Positions 30,876 through 42,800 of a stretch of DNA of 64,000 nucleotides are shown here, piece after piece. Positions within the stretch are counted from its first letter, which is position 1. The number at the start of each line of letters is the position of its first letter. The translations under genes were made by a program, and so were the position numbers. The notes under the pieces are model-generated. The model ran no database searches. It was not told the DNA's origin and was given only the letters and a program-made list of their open reading frames with translations. The stretch comes from Oreohelix idahoensis (lineage: Eukaryota; Mollusca; Gastropoda; Stylommatophora; Oreohelicidae). Where the stretch lies: assembly GCA_024509875.1 (NCBI GenBank), contig JAMPIV010010569.1:310001-374000 (forward strand), read 5' to 3'.

Positions 30876-33800
30876 CTAGGAAAATTTGGTAAAAAAGGAA
30901 ACAGTTAAAGAACATTAAATAGTATGTTAGTACTTTACAGCAATTTGTGATGCTATCCCGTAAACCAGTAACATGTCAGCAAATGATGCAGAGGAAAAAA
31001 CACCCTTTAATCTAGTGAAGAAAATATATTGTTTTGAGATGCTTATTTTTTTGTGAAACTTTAGCTTCTCACCTTTAAAAAGACAGTTTACATCAAAATT
31101 ATTACATGTAAAACAAATCTGTAGAAAACAACAATATAATGCTGACAATTTTAGCCAAATTTTCTCATAATCTGAGATTTCAGACACACAAATTCAAACA
31201 AGCATAACTTTTCACCAACATTTGCAAGTAAAATTTGTTGTTAACGTTATGCAGGTCTTCAAAATTTCTTTCACATCGTACCAATTATGTTAAAATGCTG
31301 ATCTGTTAACGATTGTGACATGTCTTCTTCTTCTTGAATCCTTAGCCTCTGACTGACAAAGCAGTCAGTGGCCATCACGTCTAGTGGCACTTTGCAGGGC
31401 AGCAACAAACTGTCCCCATTTTGCTCGATCAGTGGCCATTCTTCGTGTCATGCCACAACTGTGGTTCATGATCCTTTGCATCTCAGCCTCCACTGTTCTC
31501 TGCCATGTTGTCACCATCCTTCTGGGGTCCATAGCATAGCAGTTCTTGTGATGGTGTCAGGGTCCCTTCTGAGGACATGGCCAACCCAGTTCCAGCATCT
31601 GCCCACAATGATGGTGTGCATGCCTTTTTGAACTGCACCGTGTAAGCAGTTCCTGGTCGGAGATGTTATACGGCCAAATAATTCAAAGAATTTTCCTTAG
31701 GCAGGTTGTGTGGAAAGAGGATAATTTGCACATTTCCTTTTCTGTTACTCTCCAGCACTCTGTGCCATACAAAAGTACACAACTCTTGTATAATCTTAAT
31801 TTGGTGTTTGTGCTGTACTGAGAAGATTTCAAAAGGTTTGATTTGCAAAGGCTGTTCTGGCTTTATTCATTCTGTTATTGATGTCTTTGCTTGTTCCACT
31901 AACCGGTGTTACTATGCTTCCTAGATATGTAAATGTATTTGTTTGTTCCAGCTTTTGGTTCCTTATTTTTATGGGCTCAAAATTTATTACATTGAATGTC
32001 ATAATTTCTGTCTTCTTCAGATGGGTATTCAGTCACACTTGTTGGATGTATTTATTCAGTCTGTTTGTTTTTTCTTGGATGTGCGGATGTGAATGTGTAA
32101 GAAGTGCAATATCGTCGGTGTATTCTAGATCTTCCAGTGTGAGCGTTGTCCATCTTCTTCTTCTTGTCTGGCGCATCACCCAGTCTATGACAGTTTAAAA
32201 TAGAATGGCTGACAAGGGGCAACCCTGTCGCACACCTGTTTTTACTCTGAATGTAAGGTTAGCATAGAGACTTTTTATGATGGAAACAATACACCAAGGG
32301 ATCCCGTAAACCGTTAGTATTTTCCATAAGCTATCCCTGTGTATGCTGTCAAAAGCCTTTTCAAAATCAACAAAGTTAATATATATTTGTCTTTGCCATT
32401 CTGAGCACAGCTCTATTATGTTCCTGAGGATGAAAATAAGGTCTGCGCATCTTCTGTTCTTTCTTCCTCAGTTTATAATCTTACGCTTTTGAGATTCTGT
32501 GGATAATTATCCTGCCCAATATTTTGCTGGGAACTGAGGAGCGTAATTCCTCTCCAATAGCTGCAGTCTGTAAGGTCACCCTTTTTCGATAATTTGATAA
32601 TTGTTTCTTTCTTCCATTAACGTGGTGTTGTCTCCATTTCCCAGATTTGTGCAAAGAGTGGTTCTAAGAGTTCCGCTGATAATTCAGGATCAATTTTAAA
32701 TAGCTCTCCGCTTAAGTTGTCTTGACCAGAAGCTTTTCCATTCTTCAACCCTTTGATTGCCGTGATGATTTCTTCCTTTCTTAGAACATCTGTATTGATA
32801 TCCAAGTCATTTTCAGCCTCAAGAATGTTCAGCTGCATCTCAGGTGGTGTCTTATTGAGCATTTCTCAGAAGTGCTCAGCCTATCTTGCTTCTTGTCTCT
32901 GCTCTGTGGTGACGAGATGTCCCTGCTTGTCACTTACTATTGTACTGTTGTTTGCACCCCCTTTTCCACTGATGTTTTTGGTTATTTTGTATACAGTGCT
33001 TTGTTCATTCCTCAGTTCTGCTTCTTCTGCCTGTCTTGCAAGGCCTCCTAAGAAATTCTTTTTTGTCAGCTCGGGTTTGACGTTTTACTTCCTTGTTCAG
33101 CTGACTGTATTGTTCAGTGTATATTTCCTTTAACCTAAGGAACTCTGCTTCTGATTTCTTTCTTTTGATTACTTTTCTCATCCCTTTGGTTTTCAATGTT
33201 GCTGGTGTTATCCAATCTTGTATTTTCTTTTCCTGGAAACCCAAGCATGCTTCACCACTTTCCCTAAACTTTCTCATTTGCTACTACTAGGTGGTGATCA
33301 TCCCACATCTGCACCTCTTCTTACTTTCACATCTCGTAATGAATGCCTCCATCTACTGTTTATCATTAAGTGATCTATCTGGTTTCTGTCGCGGCCATTT
33401 GGTGATTCCCATGTTAGTTTGTGAATTTCTTTATGTGGGAAGAGAGTTCCTCTAAGTTGTTAATGCTGCAGAAGCCTATCAGTTTACTGCCTTTCTCATT
33501 TGCAGCATCACTATCGCATCTCCCCATTACCCTTTCATTGTATGTATTGTCTGATCCAACTTTGGCTTTGAGGTTTCCCATTACTATGATAATGTCATAT
33601 CTAGGTGTAGTTTCCATTTCTTTTTTGTAGTTGTTGATAGAACTCATCCTTGGCCTCTTTGTCACTGTCATTTGTTGGCATGTAGCATTGTATTATGGTG
33701 ATGTTGGTGAATCTTCCTTTCAGTTTTCCTCTTGTCAATCTATTGTTGATCGGTTTTTATTCAAGTAATGACCTTTCTATTCCCCTTTTCAGGATAATGA

Positions 33801-36800
33801 CTATAGCTGAGTTGACCATCCTCTCTTCCAGAGTAAAGTACTGCTTTCCCTGTTGCTTATCCCTAGGATGTGTAACCCGTAGTTATGTAATTTCCATTGT
33901 GATCTGTTTCAGTCTTCCTGTCTCATTCATTGTCCTAACATTCCAAAATCCTATTCTTGTTTCATGTTTTGCAATCAGGATGTCCATTTTCATGTCAGTG
34001 GCTTCCTTTTGGCTTTCACCACTGGCAGTCATATGAGCTTCAGACTCTGGATGTCCATCCCGCAGAAAAGTTTGTTCATTTGTTGCTGTTTCCGTAACTT
34101 TATTTCTTTTTTTAACATAGACAGGGGTGTCAGCTCTGTGCTAAAACCCTCAACATGGAGGATCTGGGTGTCTGCTTTAAGTCTGACCCCTACACGCGCA
34201 GACCTGTCCAGCTTGGTAGAACCTGCCAGGAGTAAAACTCTCGCTGACATAGCTCTGAGGGTTGTCAGGGTAAGCAAGCCGCCATACCGCTACAAGGTAC
34301 AGTGTGATGCTGAACTGTAATTCTGTCTTTTGAACAGGCCCAGGTTTCTTCTCTTTCAAAATTATTATGTGTTTGGTCTTTTTCGGTAGATATTTTATTG
34401 GGTTCTATGACGGTAGGTTTTGGTTTTACTCGCACCAGTTTTCTTTTCTTTAAAGTTAATTGCGATCACGAGGGTTTTTCTTTGTTAAATTATCGCGATC
34501 TCGTAGTCCCAGTTTCTTTGTTAAAGAATTATCGAGGTCAAGTCTTTGTTTAACAGCGCGTGAGGATTTAAAGTGGCTGGGTGAAAATTTTCCGTTACTT
34601 GGCTCATGCCAAACAGGCGCCGTTAGTCTATATGACGCAATGGGAATGCGCGCGATCGGGATAAACAGGTCACGTCTTGCTTTCAAATCTATTGGCGTAG
34701 ACCCCGTTACTAAATTTGTAAGGATTTCCATTGGTTTAGAAAGAAGCTTTAGCTATGACGTAGGCAGTTAAGTCCGCGGGGATTTTCTTGTATATATACT
34801 TGAGCGGTCCTGGTAACGGACCCCGTTGTCAGATGAAAGTCACTACCGTGAATCCAGCATTTATCGTTCTGCTGCAAGCGGAAGAAAACGCGATAAATTG
34901 GTATGTTCATATTTTTATTAGAGCCGTAATATTAGAGGGTTCTTAAATAGAGTCGTAGCCTGATTAATGAATGGTTCTTCGGGAAGTTAACTATATTTTA
35001 TAAACTTAAAGTGCCATCCATTACTATCTTTAGAGAATGATGTAAATGTAAAGTGTGCATAATTCTTTCTAGGATAATTGGCAGTATATGGGAGTGGGTG
35101 AAGTTTTGAAATATTCACTGCGTGAGGGTTAGCTATTTAATACATGGGCGCGCTGTAGTTTTGACATATTCACTGCGTGAGGGTTAGCTATTTAATACAT
35201 GGGCGCGCTGTAGTGTGTAGAGTGTTGGGTAAACCACCATTAATTCTGTATATTTACAAGTGTAATTTTATTGGGCATCTAACGGTGCGTATGTTATTTT
35301 ATTGTGCCTTAAATGTTTGGTAATGCAGTAAGAGATTTAATGTATATGTGAACTGTATTGCTTAGAGGAGTAAAGTATTCCTAGCGAGAGGAGTAATTTA
35401 ATTTTGGGTTTAAGTCAGGAAACCTCAGGTGTAATGTTAAAAGGGAGACCAGGGAATTTAGGACATGAGATTTCCCTAGTTTGAATGTTTGACATGAGGT
35501 TAGATTCACGTAACAAAAGATTAAGGTCAGACAGTGTGGAGAGTTGTGTTTACTTACCTGGAAGATTTAAGTTGAAGGGAAGGGAGGAGTAGAAGGAGCG
35601 TGAGATAGAGAGACACGTGGGTAGTAATATTTTATGTATCGTTGTGCACAGAGGGTGAAGGGGAGTAGAAGGAGTGAGATTGAAGTGACAAGTGGATAGA
35701 AATATTTTATGTATCGTTGTGCCTAGCGGGTGAAAGGGAGGTATATGTTAGAGATGAGTTATGGTTAAAGCTGTTGTACATTTGATGCATTTCTTTTGTC
35801 TACAGCGGGTCATGGTACCGTAGGACAGTGTAGTTTGTACCATACAAATTACAAACGAGCTTGATCCTTATACCACTCCAACAACGGTACGTGTCCGGGA
35901 GATTGGTATTATTTTATACAGCCAGAAATAACAGCTGTGGTCCTCCAAAACCTTGAGCGGGTTAACAGGGCAAGTCAGAGAAGCTATTCAGCAGAAGAGG
36001 AGCTTATTTTAGTCAAGTACCTCGTGCTTGAAAATCAAGTCATCACTGCAGTGATCAGAAACCGGGAGACAGGGTAATCATTCCTGGTTCTGATAGTCAA
36101 CGAGAGAAGGTGTAACGGAGACGCCACCTCAGCAGATATTGAGTGTCAGAGAGACACTGAAGCAGAGAGAGAGAGAGAGAGTGAGAGGAGATAGCCGGGG
36201 CCAGTAGGATCTGATGATATCCTCAGAGAATAGCCTTTGAGTAATGGATGTTATAAAAGTCTACTAGTGTAGCAGTCCAGTGTTTTAGTTAGCGGCGCTT
36301 GTCGCCTAACGAGTTGGAAGCTGTGTAGACATTTTGTTTCGGCTGAGTCAGCAGGACAGAGACATTAGCCAATCTTATAGTAGTAGACAGTGGAGGCTAA
36401 AGTTGATGCCCCACCAGTTATATTGTGGTTTCAATCACTAATCATTCTATTTTTCCCCAGCAGGGTGACTGACAGAGTGAATGTGATTGTGGGTTTATGT
36501 GGCTATCTATTTAATTGGTTCTTTGTTTTTCAGGTCTGTGCAACAGTGCACGATATTTATTTCTTTGCTGTATGATGACATTTTAATGTTTTATTGCGTA
36601 AATAAAATATCTATATACTGTATACTGGATCAGCTTCTATACTATACTGTACCTATATGTTGTCTGTATAGTGGTGTCTGTGGTCTTAGTTAATCCTTAT
36701 CTCCTTGTGTTTAAAGGTAGTCAGAGGGGGGTGAGGCTATAGCAAGTTTTAATCACAAGTGGCAAGGGAGAGTCAATCCAGGTTCTCACCCTTGAGCCAA

Positions 36801-39800
36801 TAGTCTCATCTGTCCACAGTCACTGTCATTTTCATCTAAATTCTATTTTCTCAGACTTTCTCATACTAGGGTCTTGCCTACACTCAGGCAAACACTTTAA
36901 ACCTAAATCCACTTCGTGACATACAGACACCAGTGATGGCAGTATGACATGTCACGATTCTTGTATTCTATGAAGGAAAATTTAACACAATGATGTAAGC
37001 AATGTCACTGAATCACAAATGTGCCAGCAAACTGACCATTAAGGACTTCCTTTGGGCAAAGCAAACAACAAGAAAAAACTAAACTAAAATGAACAAACAA
37101 AAGTGGCAAAAAAATAAGGAAACAAAATTCCCCTAATGGGTACAGCACATTCAAACATTATTTAAAAAAATACGTTAAAGTATCTTTCAATTTGACAATC
37201 AATTATGAAACGACTAAAAAAGCAATAGCCCAATCAAACATAAGAAGAAATATTTTAAATATGGACCACCAAGAGCAAAGATGTTAAAACAGTGCCTTTG
37301 AGAATGTGGATATTGATAAAGAAAGAAATGTTTTACTTTTTAATTTTTTAAATGGCCAAAAATGCAGTAAAGTACAGAAAGCTCAACCTTCTAATAACAT
37401 AAACAGAAAAATAATAATTCATGAACACGAAGAGACAAAGCATGAATCAGTTTAGAAATCAAAACTTTGAGAAGCAGCATTTACCACAGACATGCTAAAA
37501 AGGTGAAACAAAATACAGAAATTATGTGCCATTTCTGTACATACCAACTTTACATCTTGTACCCATCCAGTAAGCAAGCAAATCTCCATCCTCATCATGA
37601 AGAAAGTTGGTGTCAACCATGTCTGGTTGGATAAATAAAAAAAATAGAAATGGTTAGGGCACATATTAACAATGCATTAAAAAAAAGCACCCTTAAATGA
37701 TCAAGTGATGGAATCTGTACACAACAAAATTTTAAATAAATAAAAGGTGGGCCCACAGAAACAAGGTAAACCATTATATTAAGGCAGCAAACTGAAGTGA
37801 GAAAGGCCTTGACTTAACTTAGCTACCCCAGACAAGCCAGATCAATAGGTAGTTTAAAGACATGAAGAATTCCTACTGGAAATGTACATTTAAAAAAAAA
37901 ATTCAAACACATGTTTAACCATTACAATAATGTTCAAGACCGAGACACAAGACAATGAAATACAACTTTTTTCTTTTCTCTATTGCTTACCTTGTGAAAA
38001 ATTGCAGTTTTGTTGGTTTCTGATCCAGTGCATTACTTTGGCCAGTTATGATATAATGTCTCTGTAAGATCTGTCACCACTTCAATCCATCTTCTTTTGG
38101 GTCAACCTCAATTCCCAGTTATTGTCATTTTGAAGCAATATGAGTGTGCTGTTGGTTGACTGGAATTCATCCTCACAAGTGATCCAAATAAAAGTATTCT
38201 TGGTTTCACAATATTCTCTTCTCAGGGTGCTGTTGCATTAATGTCCATGATCTCTGTCTCTCACTAGACATTTTATTACATGTTTTTCTCAGCTCACCTC
38301 ACAGATGGTGACTTTTACATTTTATTCTTCACTGTCGTACATCAGCAATATAAAATCCTCTGCTGACTTATAAAGATGAAATATGAATGTAGTAGTTTTA
38401 TGACTAAATTTTAACCAAACAAAAACAGCACTCCACTACAAGAGAAATATTCTTTAACATAAATTCTGTCAAAGAACATAGAAAAGAGTGCTGAAGTGTT
38501 CCTCTGAATCATTTCCTCTGTAAGAAAGTGAGTGCTTGGTTACCCGTGGCAACAGAGATTTGATTTCTCAGAAGAAAATCCAAGAATCATATTGGTCAAA
38601 TAACAAATAAAGAATGTCTGAGGACACCTTATAAACAAAGAAAAATGTTTATAAAAATGGAAGGCAGGCAACCTTCGGTGGCAATAACAGCAGCACCCAA
38701 AAAATAACAATGGGGGAAAAACAGAGGGCATGAAATAAGTGGAGGACAAAGATAAAAGACAAGACAGTTTGATGTATTGGAAGAAGTCACTAAAAAAACG
38801 TAGAGAGCATATGAAGACCTGTAGAAAGACATGGTCAAAGCACAGCACGTAATGGAAATCTTCCCATTCCTGCTGATTAAAGAGTTTAAACATGGAAAAA
38901 ATAAAGAAAAGATGCTTGCACAGATGAAAACCAATGCTATTTTCACTCACCTTCTGCATAATCATAATCTTCATCTGCATTCTCAAAGAAGCGAGGATCC
39001 TCATCTGGGTAATCAGCTCTCCAATTATTCTCATCATTGCTGTCATCCTCATCATCATAAACCACATCTCTCTCTGGATTCTCACCCTCCTGGTCATAGA
39101 CAAGCTCATCACACAGGGCTTCCACAGTCAACACAGCCTCCTGGTCAAGGTCACTGAGGTTATTGTGAGTGTAGTAAAGATCATACACAAATTCATCTGA
39201 GGAAGAAGAGGTAACTTTCCTACTCTGCATGGGAACATTATTAAGAGTAATCCCACTTGCTGACTGCTGCTGCAATGTTTCAAAAACAAAAAAATCAAGT
39301 TAGACAAAGGACAACAATATGTGTATAAGAAATCAAGTTAACCAAAGGTCATCAATATGTGTAAAAGAAATCAAGTTAGACAAAGGTCATCAATATGTGT
39401 AAAAGAAATAAAGCTAACCAAAGGTCATCAATATGTGTAAAAGAAATCAAGTTAGACAAAGGTCATCAATATATGTAAAAGAAATCAAGTTAAACAAAGG
39501 TCAACAATATGTGTATAAGAAATCAAGTTAACCAAAGGTCATCAATATGTGTATAAAAAAGTCAAGTTAAACAAAGGACATCAATATCTATTTATTTATT
39601 TGTAAATGATGACCAGATATAACACAATCAATAACTTTAATAAACAACAGATGAACCATTACTACTCTGAAAATTTTTTTGTTGTTGCTATCTACTTCTC
39701 TTTATCAGAGTGTAGAAAATCTTAAATTATTTATTTGACATTCATAATAATGAAATTGGAACTCCGCCTAGCATACCTGTTAACCCGAATTTTTCGTACA

Positions 39801-42800
39801 ATGTACGTATTTTTGATACTTTTAGCAGTGTACAGCCGTACAGACTCGTTGTACGGATTTTTCCTCCCTCCCCATTAAAAAAAAAAAAATCGAAATTTTA
39901 AAAAAAAATTCTAAACATATTTTCCAACCCAAGTTTTGTAAAATTTTAAATCTGAAAATATTTTCTAGCCCAGGTTTTTTTTAAACTAATTTTTTTATTC
40001 CGGGAATCTCGGCGTCTGTTTTTAAACTGAAGTCTCTCGCAGCAACCAATCAAATCCTTTTATACCCAACAATTCGGCAAAAACTTTGAATTTGGCCTCA
40101 AACACTTTCGGCTTTCAGCGTGACATGACATATTTTTAAAGTTACCTGTTATCAGCCATGCTTGCCAAGACACTTCGATGCCAATTTGTTTACAAAAAGC
40201 TAAGTACCTATAACTTGGTTAAATATTGCTGTTGTTTTGCTTTGTTGCAATTTAATCGCTGTCTTAATCTTTCCAGTTATATCTTGCCCTTCAGTATATT
40301 TCCGATAAATTAATGTCATAATATTCTGTGTAGGCCCTGCATAACTAAAAAATAAAAGTTTGTTTGCGTTGAGTAGGCCTACTTTATTCCGGCGATCGAG
40401 ATACACTGCCGTATTTTTCATAAAGCGGCGATCTATTATCATTGGTCTAGGCTATCAATATTTAAATAATAATTTTGTAAATTGTTGGTAGTACATTTTT
40501 TCTTCATAGATTAATATTCTGTTCACAATTTAGTTAATTTTTTTATTTTTTGCTGTTGTTTTGCTTCGTTGTATTTTATTTTTGTCGTTCTCTTAATCTT
40601 TCCAATTATATTTGGACCATTTCAATATTTCCTTACTTACTTACTTAGTCATTCCCCTTCTACCGTGAGGTGTAGAGGTTTGGAAGAGAGAGCGCCAGAC
40701 CATTCTATCAGCTGTCTTCTTCCTGGCCTGGTTCCATTCTAGTCCTCGGTCCTTCAAAGATTGTCTAATGTTGTCCTCCCAGCGGACTCTGGGTCGTCCT
40801 GGAGGTCTGGATCCCTGGCTCTTTGTTTCCCATGCTTGTCGTGGTAGCCGATCTTCTCCCATTCTGCAGACATGGCCAAACCATCTTAGTTGGGACTGTT
40901 CTATTTGGGTCTGCAGCGGATGGGATTTTAGGCCTTGACGGATCGTCTGGTTGCGGACCATGTCTCTTCTTGTTACTTCAACCACTTTCCTCAGATACCT
41001 CATTTCTGAGGTTTTCAATATTTCCAATACATTAATATCATAAATTTTGTGTAGGCCCTACAAAAGTAGAAAAATAAAGTTTATTTGCATTGAGTAGGCC
41101 TACCTACTTTATTTCAGAGGTCCAGATTCGCTGCTTTATTTTTTAATAAAGTGGCAATCTATTATCACTGGTCTAGACTACCAACTCTTAAATAAATTTG
41201 TAAATTTTTGGTGCTACGTTTTTCTTCCTAGATTTGATATTCTGTTCATAATTTTTTTTTAATTTTTTCTTTTGCTGTTAGCTGTTTGCTTTGCTTTGTT
41301 GTATGTTTTTTTTTTTTCCGTTCTCTTAATCTTTCCAGTTATATTTTGATCATTTAAATATTTCCAATAAATTAATGTCAGAATATTCTGTGTCGGCCCT
41401 ACATAACTAGAAAAAAAAGTTTGTTTGCGTAAACTTCGCTGCTTTATTTTTCATTAAAAAAGTCCACTCAGACTGCAGGAGGTCCCTTCCTTATATGTTA
41501 TAAATGTTTATACAATACCAGAAACCTACCCTCTGTTCTATACTACTGTTCTTAAGTCTACTATCATTTACTAGAACAGTATCAAGGTCTTTGTCTTGTG
41601 TGGACTGACATATACTGTATAATAGGGGAACGACAGAAGTGATTGCGTCATTAATAAGGCTAAGCTGCCCATTGTAAACTTCCGGTGTTGTCTTGCGTTT
41701 CGCACTAATGACCGGTCATCACAGCATCTTTTTTTGGGGATGCCTAGCTGGCCGGGAGGATAGTGTGATTCGCTTGTATAGCTAGGTGGTGTTGTCATAC
41801 GGAAGGTCCGGGGTTCGAATCCTGGGTGGGACCCAAAGATGCAGCAATAGTGAATGCAGTCAGCGACCCATAGCTTGACTGCTTGCATCAGGACCAGCGA
41901 ACCAGAGCTAGTCAAGACCGTACTCCACCTCCACGTGGTGGTCCTGGAAACAGTCTGCAGCAGTGCAGTCTGGCTGAGCGAGTACAGATCGAAATGGGAA
42001 GGCAAACCCAGTCCCTAAAAAATGCCGTGCTGAAGTCGGATGTGTCGACCGAAAGGTGCAGATATCACAGCTACGGCGTAAACAGACACAACGCAACCAC
42101 CGTCCTTTTCAGGGCGAATGAGGAAGAAGAAGAATCCTGGGTAAGCCACTCACGTCTGTTGTTTTTCTGTTGTCTAGTGTTCTACTTCTTTATTTCTTAC
42201 GAGTGCCTGAAAACATACCTTTATGTTTGTCTAATATTTATTTACCATGAATGCAGACACACTCACTTCTTTTTTAGTGTAAGATTAACATTGATACATG
42301 CTGTGCAGACTTTAAGCCCACAAATGCAAAGTGCTAAAAGTGCATGTGTTGATTATAATACAAAACGCTGTGCATCGAAAGAGTAGTACCTCACGGTCAC
42401 TAAGTTTTTTATATGTAAAGAACAGCACGAGACTATTAGCATGTTTTATACCACACTAATTCAAATGCTAATAGATTTGTATATAACATTTCTCGTTTTA
42501 AAACTGTATTGTGTGTAATTTATTAATATATTTTTTGCGTATGGATTTTTGGGTGTTTGTAAGGATTTTTTTGGGTCCGGCGTACAGATTTTTGTCTAAG
42601 GAGGTTGACAGGTATGGCCTAGGCCGGTCCCAAGCCCAGCTGAAAAAGGAGGAGGGCGGCCTGCATGGAGGCTGTAAGGAGGCAGTCCCTCCATCATGCA
42701 AAGGCACAACAGGCCAATCACCTGTTTGTTTTAAAAACCAGATTACGTGAAATATAAGAGAGAAAACCGGACTTACTTTAAAGGCGAAGAACTGGAATGG

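Larger units (their letters stand above)
39767..42616. mobile_element. Unclassified TIR element inside the LINE-b 5' UTR
   Basis: The ends are inverted, 13 of 14 matching: CATACCTGTTAACC (39773-39786) and GGTTGACAGGTATG (about 42597-42610). They are flanked by GCCTAG on both sides. Joining the flanks recreates the LINE-b 5' text CGCCTAGGCCGGTCCC known from the inverted copy at 55370-55394. Subterminal TTTTTCGTAC-type text recurs at both ends. The interior is about 2.8 kb with no transposase, and contains a triplicated ~327-bp block, a LINE-b fragment and a SINE. The 6-bp duplication does not assign a superfamily clearly. Confidence 0.65.

Noticed and set aside
38540..39112. 190-codon minus-strand frame overlapping SLC7A6OS exon 3
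   Set aside because: It is in a different phase from the Iwr1 signature and runs through the donor into the intron.
41812..41822. A true tRNA gene suggested by a perfect B box
   Set aside because: The A-box and cloverleaf pairing are poor and a 300-bp SINE body with a GAA tail follows.
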